A stretch of DNA of 34,351 nt from CF-118 sp035689345 (GTDB lineage Bacteria; Chloroflexota; Dormibacteria; Dormibacterales; Dormibacteraceae): positions 1 to 34,351 of the forward strand of contig DASSLR010000059.1 of the NCBI GenBank assembly GCA_035689345.1, written 5' to 3'. The notes below the pieces were generated by a model that saw only the letters and a program-made list of their open reading frames with translations, was not told where the DNA came from and ran no database searches. Position 1 is the stretch's first letter; each line of letters opens with the position of its first letter. The position numbers were made by a program, and so were the translations under genes. Shown here piece after piece: positions 1 to 7,399 of this stretch.

Positions 1-1
1 C

Positions 2-244
2 TACGCCGCGTGGTGTGGCGCCGCCGGTGATGCCGACCGCTCCCTCGCTGCCTCCATGGCCAAGGCATGGTGTTCCGACGCCTCGCGGCGTGTGATGGGC
101 ACCGGACTACAGGTGCACGGAGGCATCGGCTTCACCTGGGAGCACGACATGCACCTGTACTTCAAGCGCGCGAAGTCATCAGAGGTGACGCTGGGCGACG
201 CGACCTTTCATCGGGAGCTGGTGGCCCAAGCGTTAGATCTCTAG
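2..244 (+). CDS. Acyl-CoA dehydrogenase, C-terminal fragment (5' end outside window)
   Basis: This is the last ~80 residues of an acyl-CoA dehydrogenase, the FAD enzyme that forms the 2,3-double bond of acyl-CoA thioesters. The frame is open from base 2 and ends in TAG at 242-244. The segment QVHGGIGFTWEHDMHLYF followed by KRAK is the typical helical C-terminal region of the family, which contributes to the FAD and substrate pocket and the subunit interface. The N-terminal and middle domains, including the catalytic Glu region, lie outside the window, so chain-length specificity cannot be judged. The stop codon overlaps the GTG start of the next gene by one base, so the two are probably co-transcribed. 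Confidence 0.9.
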   Translation, partial: YAAWCGAAGDADRSLAASMAKAWCSDASRRVMGTGLQVHGGIGFTWEHDMHLYFKRAKSSEVTLGDATFHRELVAQALDL

Positions 245-804
245 TGGATCCTGTCATCCAGGCAGAGTTGCAGCCGGAGCTGCAGCCCGATGAGCATCTC
301 ATGTGGACCGGGCGGCCGGATCCCGGCAGCCTGTTCACCGCTATGGACGCGTTCCTGGTTCCGTTCAGCCTGCTGTGGGGCGGGTTCGCGATCTTCTGGG
401 AATCGAGCGTGATCGCGGCTGGTGCGCCTGTCTTCTTCTTGCTGTGGGGCACGCCATTTGTGTTGCTGGGGCTGTACTTGATCTTTGGGCGTTTTTTGGT
501 CAAGCGGTACACGAGGCGCCACACGTACTACGGCGTTACGGATCGTCGCGTGATCGTGCTTTCTACTGCGTTTGGTCGAAACGTGAAGTCGGTGTCCATC
601 AAGCGCCTGCCTGGCCTCGAGCTGTCGACGCGACGCGGCCGCGCCGGCACCGTGACTTTTGGGCACTGGAGTGGGTTCGCCGGCATGTACGCCAACACGG
701 GCCTGGACTGGCTCGCGTGGGGCATGGGTCAGCGGCCGATGGCCTTCTACGACCTCGAAGACGCTCGGTCGGTGTACGAGCTGGTCGACAGGCTCGCGGC
801 ATAA
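244..804 (+). CDS. Membrane protein with C-terminal bacterial PH-like domain
   Basis: A 186-residue protein read from GTG at 244, which shares a base with the upstream stop codon. I prefer this start because more upstream codons would run far into the dehydrogenase gene. Two hydrophobic segments (about residues 33-55 and 62-85) form a hairpin anchor. Residues ~90-186, with YGVTDRRVIVLS followed by strand-rich sequence (KSVSIKRLPGLEL, GTVTFG), resemble the bacterial PH-like domains found in small membrane proteins. The short N-terminal stretch LQPDEHLMWTGRPDP is also common in this group. Function is unknown; a membrane-tethered binding or scaffolding role is inference. It is convergent with the ABC gene that ends at 881. 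Confidence 0.75.
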   Translation: MDPVIQAELQPELQPDEHLMWTGRPDPGSLFTAMDAFLVPFSLLWGGFAIFWESSVIAAGAPVFFLLWGTPFVLLGLYLIFGRFLVKRYTRRHTYYGVTDRRVIVLSTAFGRNVKSVSIKRLPGLELSTRRGRAGTVTFGHWSGFAGMYANTGLDWLAWGMGQRPMAFYDLEDARSVYELVDRLAA

Positions 805-821
805 CGCTTTTCGCGCGTTTT
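803..821 (+). terminator. Possible short terminator hairpin after the PH-domain gene
   Basis: AACGC (803-807) can pair with GCGTT (815-819) around a 7-nt loop, and two more Ts follow. The stem is short and the T run is weak, so this is only a candidate. It overlaps the stop codon of the plus-strand gene. Confidence 0.3.
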
Positions 822-862
822 GTTCAAATCGCGCCCCTCGGCGCGCCACGAGGCGCTCGATA

Positions 863-879
863 TCCGCAAAAGGTGCGGA
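863..879. terminator. Hairpin between convergent genes
   Basis: A perfect 6-bp inverted repeat, TCCGCA (863-868) and TGCGGA (874-879), with a 5-nt loop. It begins directly after the stop codon of the minus-strand ABC gene (TGA read at 883-881). No clear U-tract follows on either strand. It may act as a 3'-end stabilising or bidirectional terminator hairpin for the convergent pair. Confidence 0.4.
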
Positions 880-880
880 A

Positions 881-3265
881 TCAGCCAGCGGCCAGAAGCC
901 GGAACACCACCAGGCCGAACAGGACGCACGCCGGGATGACGAGGCTGCGGTACAGGGCCCAGTAGGAGGACCAGGCCTCGCGCAGGCGGTCGAGCCGGCG
1001 GCCCGAGCCGAAGATCAACGACCAGTAGATCGGCAGCGCCGCGCCCGTGTTGAGCGCCAGCGCCAGCAGCGCGAAGCCGCTCGCCCCCACCAGCCAGGCC
1101 TGCAGGGGCGCGGCGCCGCCGAAACCGAACTGGATCCCCCACAACACCGAGGCTCCGACCACGCCGAACACCGCCGGCAGCCCGAGCAGGAAGAACGCGG
1201 CGAAGCTCACGACCATCAGGAGCAGCATCAGCCCGAGCGTGCCGACGATTCCGGCAAGCCCGGCCGAGGCGACCGTGATGCCAGAGGCCGGCGCATTCGT
1301 GGCTTGGGCTGCGGAGATGTAGACGACGCGTGACGCGTCGCCGTGACCCACGCCCGCAGAGCCCGCGACCTCCGCCCAGGAGTGCAGGCCCGCGTTCGAC
1401 GTCACGGCCGCGGCGACGCCGGCCGGCACGATGGCGAGCAAAACTCCCGCCGCCAGCGCGGCGGCGTTGCGCCTGATCACCGACGCCGCGAACCACACGC
1501 GCCGCCTGCGCGTTCGCCCGACACCCGTTTCCATCAGGCGCTCGCGGTCGAACGTGACCCCACAGAGCACCGTAAGCGCGAAGCACGCCACGATCGGCAG
1601 CAGCAGGGATGCCGGCGCGAACGGCGAGCGGAACACGAACAGCGCCAGCGGCACGTCCGCGACCGCGGCCGAAACCGGCGACAGAAGGAACGACCACGCG
1701 CCGCCGGACGCGCCCTCGCGCGGAAACAGCATGAATCCAAGCATCCGTCCCATCGCCGCCCAGTACGAGGTGACCGCGGCGACGAACGCGAACACCGGCA
1801 GCAGGTCCCACGGCGCGCTTTCGCCGAAGAACGTAAGCATCGCCATGCCGGCGGCCATCCACAGCGTGACCCAGACGGTGCTGACGACCGCGCCTGGCAG
1901 CACCTCGAGCCAGATCAGCGATGGATCGTCGACCGGCGTGTAGAGCAGGACCTCGAGCGATTGCTGCGCCTTTTCCCACCAGATGCCGATCGAGCTCTTG
2001 ATCGACTCGAGCAGCGCGAACGACATGAAGAACAGGGGGAGTAAGAGGCCTGCCTGCAGCGCCTGCGTGCCCGCGATCCGCTGGGCGACCGCTCCCGCCG
2101 GTCCGGGCAGCTGGCCGAACAGCGACGTGCCCCCGACCAGGAGCAGCACGAACGCGTTCAGGTACATCACCCAGCTGAGGTCGCCGCGCCGCCACCACGA
2201 CGCCACATAGAAAGGAAGGGCATGGCGCAGCATGCGTCCCTGCTTGGGCAGGGAGCCGAACATCTCGCGCGCGGGAATGCCGGAGATGGCCCCCACCCTT
2301 CCCTCCCCCGCAAGCGGGGGAGGGGAATCCTCGTCCATGGCTTGCAGGTAGACCGACTCGAGGCTGACCTGCTCCTCCTCGAGCTCGTGGTACGGCGCGC
2401 CGCGGGACGACAGCTCGCCCTGGAGCGCCGCCGCGAGCTCGCCTCGGGCCGCCACCGCCATGTCCCACGGGACCACGTATGCAAGCCGGCGCTCCTCGAT
2501 CGCGAAATCGAGCGTGTGCTCGCGCAGCCAGGCGCGCAGCGATTCCACCTCGCGCGGGTTCGCCGTGAGCGCCGCGACGAACTTCCGGCCCTTACCCGAC
2601 TCCGCGCGCAGTGCCTCGAGCGTGCCCGACTTGACGATTCGGCCGCGCCGCATGATGGCGATGCGATCGGCCATGAGCTCCGCCTCGCCGAGCACGTGCG
2701 TCGTGACGATGAGGGCGGCACCGCGTTCGCGCTGCTCGTCGAGGTAGCGACGCATGTCGGCCGCGGCCACAGGGTCGAGACCCGCCGTGGGCTCGTCGCA
2801 GAAGATCCAGTCGGGCTCGTGCAGAGTCGCGCGGATCAGAGAGACCTTCTGCGCCATGCCGCGGGAGTAAGCGGCCAGCACCGTGTCGGTGCGGTCGGCA
2901 AGCTCGAAGCGCTCGAGCAGCGCGGCGATGCGCTTGCCGCGAACGTCCGGAGGCACGCCGTACAGGAATCCAAAGTGATCGAGGTACTCGGGCGCGGTGT
3001 TGCGTCCGTACAGCCGCGCCTGGTCCGGCACGACGCCGAGTCGCGAGCGGACCTGGTCGAGCTTCTCCGGCAGGCGCAGCCCGTCCAGCTCGATCACACC
3101 GGCGTCGGGCCGCAGGATCCCGCCCATGCAGCGCAGCGTTGTCGACTTGCCGGCGCCGTTCTGGCCGAGGAGCACCAGGATCTCGCCCCGCTCGACGCTC
3201 AGGTCCACGCCGTCCACGGCGTGCACGTCCGCGAAGCTCTTGCGCAGACCCTCGACCCGGATCAT
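881..3265 (-). CDS. ABC exporter, ATPase and permease fused in one polypeptide
   Basis: A 794-residue protein. Residues 1-~310 are an ABC ATPase: Walker A GQNGAGKS (34-41), a degenerate signature YSRGMAQK, Walker B WIFCDEP and switch His190. Residues ~346-794 are a polytopic ABC-2-like permease with many hydrophobic segments. ATPase and permease of such exporters are normally separate genes, as in the second system at 21732-23838. The linker (about residues 314-326, SPPPLAGEGRVGA) is encoded by a palindromic repeat, so the fusion may have arisen by insertion. If the reading frame were broken in life, the permease could start at ATG 2263 or 2233. It is the last gene of the pdxS operon, 13 nt after darA. 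The substrate is unknown. Confidence 0.85.
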   Translation of the reverse strand: MIRVEGLRKSFADVHAVDGVDLSVERGEILVLLGQNGAGKSTTLRCMGGILRPDAGVIELDGLRLPEKLDQVRSRLGVVPDQARLYGRNTAPEYLDHFGFLYGVPPDVRGKRIAALLERFELADRTDTVLAAYSRGMAQKVSLIRATLHEPDWIFCDEPTAGLDPVAAADMRRYLDEQRERGAALIVTTHVLGEAELMADRIAIMRRGRIVKSGTLEALRAESGKGRKFVAALTANPREVESLRAWLREHTLDFAIEERRLAYVVPWDMAVAARGELAAALQGELSSRGAPYHELEEEQVSLESVYLQAMDEDSPPPLAGEGRVGAISGIPAREMFGSLPKQGRMLRHALPFYVASWWRRGDLSWVMYLNAFVLLLVGGTSLFGQLPGPAGAVAQRIAGTQALQAGLLLPLFFMSFALLESIKSSIGIWWEKAQQSLEVLLYTPVDDPSLIWLEVLPGAVVSTVWVTLWMAAGMAMLTFFGESAPWDLLPVFAFVAAVTSYWAAMGRMLGFMLFPREGASGGAWSFLLSPVSAAVADVPLALFVFRSPFAPASLLLPIVACFALTVLCGVTFDRERLMETGVGRTRRRRVWFAASVIRRNAAALAAGVLLAIVPAGVAAAVTSNAGLHSWAEVAGSAGVGHGDASRVVYISAAQATNAPASGITVASAGLAGIVGTLGLMLLLMVVSFAAFFLLGLPAVFGVVGASVLWGIQFGFGGAAPLQAWLVGASGFALLALALNTGAALPIYWSLIFGSGRRLDRLREAWSSYWALYRSLVIPACVLFGLVVFRLLAAG
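2289..2325 (-). repeat. Palindromic repeat, copy A (inside the ABC fusion gene)
   Basis: A GC-rich palindrome of the form CCCTCCCCCGC-TT-GCGGGGGAGGG followed by a purine-rich tail AAGGGTGGGGGC on the minus strand. It aligns with copies at 13989-14022 and 25466-25502. It is read in frame and codes for residues ~314-326 of the fused ABC protein, exactly between the ATPase and permease domains. Confidence 0.75.
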
Positions 3266-3278
3266 CTACAGAAAGACG

Positions 3279-3608
3279 TCAGATCTTTTCGAACGAATCC
3301 ACTGGAACGACGAAAACAGTAGCGCCGCCGACCTGCACCTCCACCGGGTAAGGCATGAAGAACTCGCCAGGCTCCGGGACCGGCGGCATCGGTGTGAGGT
3401 AGCGGCTGCGCTCGCGGCAGTTGTCGCGGATCACCTGCACGGCCTCGGCCACGCGCGTGTCCTCGACGCCGATCAGGAAGGTCACGTTGCCCTGCTGCAG
3501 GAAGCCGCCGCTAGAAGTCAGGCGTGTCGAGGCGAACCCCGCGCCGGTCAACGCCTCCGAGGTCCGCTGCGCGTCCTCGCCCTGGACCACCGCGATGACG
3601 AGTTTCAC
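3279..3608 (-). CDS. darA: PII-like cyclic-di-AMP receptor (DarA/PstA family)
   Basis: A 109-residue protein with the architecture of the DarA/PstA (formerly YaaQ, DUF970) family, trimeric PII-like proteins that bind c-di-AMP. The N-terminus MKLVIAVVQGEDAQ and the segment GGFLQQGNVTFLIGVED (about residues 34-50) are the family hallmarks. The downstream CRERSRYLTPMPP region corresponds to the variable loop. It starts at GTG 3608, whose bases overlap the tmk stop (GTGA, 4 nt), so translation is likely coupled. Linkage to tmk is also seen in Firmicutes. No diadenylate cyclase gene is present in the window. The output of the receptor is unknown. Confidence 0.88.
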   Translation of the reverse strand: MKLVIAVVQGEDAQRTSEALTGAGFASTRLTSSGGFLQQGNVTFLIGVEDTRVAEAVQVIRDNCRERSRYLTPMPPVPEPGEFFMPYPVEVQVGGATVFVVPVDSFEKI

Positions 3609-4216
3609 CGGGCCGCCCTGTCCGCGAGCGCTCTGTCGACTCGATCCATCACTGCTCCGTGCACCTGCGCCGGTGGCACCGTGCCGTCGAGCACAACGTA
3701 GCGTTGCGGTTCGGCCGCCGCGATGCGCGCGTACTCGTCGGCCACGCGCTGGTGGAACTCCTGCGACTCGCTCTCGACGCGGTCGGGGTGCCTGCCCGCC
3801 ATGAGCATCCGCATGTGGCCCACCTCGACCGGCACCGCCACGAGGAAGGTGAGATCCGGTTTGGGGAACGAGGGCGGCCAGTGAACGGCAAGCCCGCGGC
3901 CGCCGCCCTGATAGGCGAGGGTCGAGTCGTGATAGCGGTCGGCGATGACGATCCGGCCGGAGCTCAGGACGGGATTGATGATCTCGTGCACGAGCTGCGC
4001 CCGCGCAGCCATGAAGAGGTACATCTCGGCTTCCGGGCCGAGCGCCATACCCCCGAACAGGAGCACGTCGCGCATGCGCTCGCCGAGCTCCGTGCCGCCA
4101 GGCTCGCGCACGAGCACCGGGTTCCGGGTGCCAATCGCCTCACCGAGCAGCTCGACCTGCGTCGTCTTGCCCGATCCCTCGACGCCCTCGAACGTGATGA
4201 ACAGGCCTTTGGCCAC
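3605..4216 (-). CDS. tmk: Thymidylate kinase
   Basis: Phosphorylates dTMP to dTDP with ATP, an essential step in dTTP synthesis. The 203-residue length is normal. The P-loop reads EGVEGSGKTTQ at ~10-20, the dTMP-binding/DR motif ADRYHDSTLAYQGGG lies at ~92-106, and a LID-like segment follows around HPDRVESESQEFHQRV. Translation starts at GTG 4216, which overlaps the stop of the R3H ATPase gene by one base. The 3' end overlaps darA by 4 nt. Position inside a chain of overlapping genes suggests strictly coordinated expression with the PLP genes upstream. Confidence 0.93.
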   Translation of the reverse strand: MAKGLFITFEGVEGSGKTTQVELLGEAIGTRNPVLVREPGGTELGERMRDVLLFGGMALGPEAEMYLFMAARAQLVHEIINPVLSSGRIVIADRYHDSTLAYQGGGRGLAVHWPPSFPKPDLTFLVAVPVEVGHMRMLMAGRHPDRVESESQEFHQRVADEYARIAAAEPQRYVVLDGTVPPAQVHGAVMDRVDRALADRAAR

Positions 4217-5784
4217 TAGGGAACCGGCTCTTCGGGGGCCGGCGTGATCCGCAGCCTGCGCTGTGGCTCCTTGCCTGTGCTGCGCGCCGACAGCTCGTTC
4301 TCGGCCACGAGCTGGTGCTGCAGCCGGCGCAGGTAGGCGTTCTGCGGCGAGATCTCAACCGGTCGCAGCGTCGTCTTCACGGTCCTGATCGCAGCCGCGG
4401 CTTCGGCCAGCGCGCGGCTCGTCGCCTCGTCCTGTTTGTCGACCTCGTAGATGCGCGACAGCGCGTCGCGCACCTGCGCCGCCGAGTTGCTCTTGAGGAT
4501 GTGGATGGGCAGGCCCCGGCTCTCGGCCTGGCGCAGGCTGTCGGGGCGGCGGCGGTAGTGGTTCTTGAGGGTCAGCACCGCTCCGGCACCATCGAGGTTG
4601 CCGAGCACGCGCACGGGCAGGTCGAGATCCTTGAGCGCCTGCTCCACGTGATGGCGGCTGACTCCGTACGGAAAGATGCCGAGTGGCCGCGCCGGTGTGG
4701 GCGCGGGCGGCAGCGGCTCAGTCGCGATCACCGGGGGGACATCGACGTTGGAGATGACGCGCCCTTCGCGCGTGCGCACGCGGATCTTGGGATTCATCAT
4801 CGGCCCGCGCAGCGCCGTGTCGACGACCTCGGTCAACGGCATGTGGATGGCGACGCGGTCGCGGTCCTGGATCTCGATCAGCACGTCGAAAGTCGGCGGC
4901 GCCTTGCGCTCCAGGACCGACTTCTGGGTGCCACGCCGCCGCGCCTCTTCGTCGGAGAGCGTCACGCTCTGGATGCCGCCGAGCAGGTCGTTGAGCGTCG
5001 GGTTGACGAGCAGGTTCTCGAGCGTCTGGCCGTGCGCGGTCGCGATGAGCTGCACGCCGCGCTCGGCAATCGTGCGCGCGGCCGCGGCCTCGAGCTCGGT
5101 GCCGATCTCGTCGATGACGATGACCTCGGGCATGTGGTTCTCCACTGCCTCGATCATCACCGCGTGCTGCAGCAGAGGCGTGCGCACCTGCATGCGGCGG
5201 GCGCGCCCGATGCCCGGATGCGGGATGTCGCCGTCGCCACCGATCTCATTGGACGTGTCGACGATGACGACGCGCTTGCGCAGCTCATCGGCGAGCAGGC
5301 GGGCGCACTCGCGCAGCATCGTCGTCTTGCCGATGCCCGGCCGGCCGAGAAGCAGGATGCTCTGGCCGCTGACGACTATGTCGCGGATGATCTCGCCCGT
5401 CCCGGTGACGGCGCGGCCGACGCGCATCGTCAGGCCGGTGATGCGTCCGGAGCGATTGCGTATGGCCGACACGCGATGCAGCGTGCGCTCGATGCCCGCG
5501 CGGTTGTCGTCTCCGAACTGACCCACGTTGTTGGCGACGTGCTCGAGGTCGGACGCAGAGACCGGCCGGTCGGCCAGCAGCACCTCGCGTCCGGGCACGC
5601 GGGCCTCCGGCTCTCGCCCGAGGTCGAGCACGATCTCCAAGAGCTCGCCCGGATCGGTGCGTTCGTGCAGGGCGCGCGCAAGGTCGGCCGGCAGCGCGCG
5701 GGCGAGGAGCTCGACCTCCTCGTCCCACGAGCCGGACGCGCGGCGGCCGGGCATGGGCAGCGGCTTGTTTTCAGACGCGGTCAT
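4216..5784 (-). CDS. SpoIIIAA-like AAA ATPase with C-terminal R3H domain
   Basis: A 522-residue protein. Residues ~25-130 match the N-terminal part of SpoIIIAA-like/Ycf45-type ATPases (LLADRPVSASDLEHVANNVGQF). The ATPase core has Walker A GRPGIGKTT (147-155) and Walker B VIVIDEIG (221-228), with the DTSNEIGG and ATAHGQTLENLL segments typical of the family. The region ~370-460 is a poorly defined linker domain. Residues ~480-522 (RRLQHQLVAEN and following) look like an R3H single-stranded nucleic-acid-binding domain. Proteins of this layout are annotated as R3H nucleic-acid-binding proteins in non-sporulating bacteria and cyanobacteria; their role is unclear. It overlaps GNAT by 4 nt (ATGA) and tmk by 1 nt. 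Confidence 0.87.
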   Translation of the reverse strand: MTASENKPLPMPGRRASGSWDEEVELLARALPADLARALHERTDPGELLEIVLDLGREPEARVPGREVLLADRPVSASDLEHVANNVGQFGDDNRAGIERTLHRVSAIRNRSGRITGLTMRVGRAVTGTGEIIRDIVVSGQSILLLGRPGIGKTTMLRECARLLADELRKRVVIVDTSNEIGGDGDIPHPGIGRARRMQVRTPLLQHAVMIEAVENHMPEVIVIDEIGTELEAAAARTIAERGVQLIATAHGQTLENLLVNPTLNDLLGGIQSVTLSDEEARRRGTQKSVLERKAPPTFDVLIEIQDRDRVAIHMPLTEVVDTALRGPMMNPKIRVRTREGRVISNVDVPPVIATEPLPPAPTPARPLGIFPYGVSRHHVEQALKDLDLPVRVLGNLDGAGAVLTLKNHYRRRPDSLRQAESRGLPIHILKSNSAAQVRDALSRIYEVDKQDEATSRALAEAAAAIRTVKTTLRPVEISPQNAYLRRLQHQLVAENELSARSTGKEPQRRLRITPAPEEPVP

Positions 5785-6752
5785 CCGAAAGAGGGCACCA
5801 GTCCTTTCTCCTGCACGGGCACCCGGAGCGCCAGTTCCTTGACCAGGAGGAGCTGCGTCAGAAGGACGCTGAACCCACGCCCGCGGAGGGCGTCGATCAT
5901 GTGCGAATCATAGTGTCGAAGGCTCGACCACACCGCCGCCTGCGACTCGCCGAGCAGCTTCAGACCGAGGTCCGCGAGCTCGTCGGGAAGCGGTGGTTCG
6001 GGCAGCGCGAGAAAGCTCAGCGTGTGGGGCTGCGCGCCTGAGCTGCGGTCGGCGCGCACCCATCCCACGAGCTCGACGCGGTCCACCACCACCTCTTCTC
6101 GGTTCGATGACCGCGTACCCAGGCGGCCGGTCCACTCGCCGCCGTGCAGCGCGCTCCAATCGCGATACGTGGGCGCTTCGAGCTGCGACACGTGCTGGGG
6201 CGTCACCTTCCGGTAAAGCTGGTACAGCCGGCGCGGGTCACCGCGTTTCACGGCGCGCGCGTCCTCCGGCGCGGGCGTGATGCCGCGCCGCGGCTGCTCG
6301 GCGAAGAGGATCTGCTCCGTCGCGTACTGCCGGAATCCCTGCATCCGGAACACGGGCAGCAGCGAATCGCGATCCGGCAGGCGCACGAACAGGCGGTGCG
6401 CGCCGCGCTGCAGCGCCTGGTTGCTGAGGTGCTCGACCAGCGCCGCGGCCACGTCCTCCGATTCGCGCGAGTCGATGACCTGCAGGTTCAGCACCTGCAT
6501 CGCTTTCGCCGACCGCAGGTCGAGGCCCACCGGCGTGCCGGAAGCCTGAATGAAGCCGACGACCTTGCCGCCCTCTTCCGCGACGTAGAGCAGCGTTTCC
6601 TGCGCGAGGGGCAGGAACGCGGAGAGCGTGGAGCTCAGCAGCGTCCACAACCGCGCCGCCGGAACTGGAGCCTCCTTGAGGTTCGAGGCGGCGGATCGGT
6701 GAAGCTCCTCGACGCGCGACAGGTCGAGCAGGCCCGCGGCGCGAATCTTCAC
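5781..6752 (-). CDS. GNAT-like N-acetyltransferase, probably tandem-domain
   Basis: A 323-residue protein starting at GTG 6752; that codon forms a GTGA overlap with the pdxT stop, which fixes the start. Residues ~1-150 carry GNAT-like features: LLYVAEEGGKVVGFIQASG (strands 3-4), a variable strand LNLQVIDS, then a helix and MQGFRQYATEQILF at the end of the fold. Residues ~170-320 look like a second, diverged copy ending with a MIDALRGRGFSVLLTQLLLVKEL stretch. The substrate is unknown. Position between pdxT and the R3H ATPase in a fully overlapping chain implies co-expression rather than a PLP role. Confidence 0.65.
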   Translation of the reverse strand: MKIRAAGLLDLSRVEELHRSAASNLKEAPVPAARLWTLLSSTLSAFLPLAQETLLYVAEEGGKVVGFIQASGTPVGLDLRSAKAMQVLNLQVIDSRESEDVAAALVEHLSNQALQRGAHRLFVRLPDRDSLLPVFRMQGFRQYATEQILFAEQPRRGITPAPEDARAVKRGDPRRLYQLYRKVTPQHVSQLEAPTYRDWSALHGGEWTGRLGTRSSNREEVVVDRVELVGWVRADRSSGAQPHTLSFLALPEPPLPDELADLGLKLLGESQAAVWSSLRHYDSHMIDALRGRGFSVLLTQLLLVKELALRVPVQEKGLVPSFG

Positions 6753-7399
6753 GCCGTCGCCCCCGCTGCCAGGCGCACGAACTCTTTGTGCAGGCGCCGG
6801 TCGCGCGAAAGCTCGGGGTGGAAGCAGAGGGCCGTGATGTTGTCGTGCCTGACCGCCACGGGATGGCCGTCGTAGCTCGCGATCACGGTGGCGTCTCCCA
6901 CCGATTCGACCAGCGGCGCGCGTATGAAGACTCCCGGGAATTCGGCGCCCCCGATGCCCTCGATGTCGAGAGCCGCTTCGAAGCTGTCGACCTGGCGGCC
7001 GTATCCGTTGCGGCGCACGCTGATGTCCAGCAGCCCCAGCCCGCGCTGGCCCTCCATCGCGTCGGTGACCTCGCGCGCGAGCACGATCATGCCCGCGCAC
7101 GTGGCGAGCACGGGGAGTCCCTTCTCGATCGCGGCGCGCAGCGGCCCGAGCAGCCCCACGCGCTCCATGAGCATCGTCATCGTCGTGCTCTCCCCACCCG
7201 GCATGACCAGCCCATCGAGGCCTTTGAGGTCGTCGCTCGTGCGGACGAGCCGCGTGCGCGCGCCCGACTCTTCGAGCGCACGAATGTGCTCGGCGAAAGC
7301 ACCCTGCATCGCGAGAACCCCGATGAGAGGTCTCTTGCTTCTACCAGCCTCTCGCAGCGAGCAGCTCGTCCTTCGGGATGGCGGGGATCTCGAGGCCAC
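6749..7399 (-). CDS. pdxT: Pyridoxal 5'-phosphate synthase glutaminase subunit PdxT
   Basis: Glutaminase subunit that hydrolyses glutamine and passes ammonia to PdxS for PLP synthesis. The nucleophile Cys101 lies in LPVLATCAGM and the His-Glu pair in CFHPELS; the oxyanion segment VMPGGESTT is intact. The fold starts at RPLIGVLAMQG, but no ATG, GTG or TTG lies directly before it. The best start is GTG 7399, preceded by GGGAGAGG at 6 nt, which would give a 23-residue N-terminal extension and a 59-nt overlap with pdxS. ATG 7309 would remove the first strand. A CTG at 7357 is another option. The gene is certain; the start is not. Confidence 0.9.
   Translation of the reverse strand: MASRSPPSRRTSCSLREAGRSKRPLIGVLAMQGAFAEHIRALEESGARTRLVRTSDDLKGLDGLVMPGGESTTMTMLMERVGLLGPLRAAIEKGLPVLATCAGMIVLAREVTDAMEGQRGLGLLDISVRRNGYGRQVDSFEAALDIEGIGGAEFPGVFIRAPLVESVGDATVIASYDGHPVAVRHDNITALCFHPELSRDRRLHKEFVRLAAGATA

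Noticed and set aside
2236..2285. TCCCTGC/GCAGGGA inverted repeat near copy A as a second repeat family
   Set aside because: Only one copy found; it is within the coding frame of the permease N-terminus and may be chance.
747..2468. A 573-codon open frame on the minus strand over the ABC permease
   Set aside because: Arg/Ala/Gly-rich translation without domains, out of frame with the clear ABC protein; a GC-rich shadow frame.
4315..5913. A 532-codon plus-strand frame opposite the R3H ATPase
   Set aside because: Shadow of the ATPase gene with no recognisable motif or start signal.
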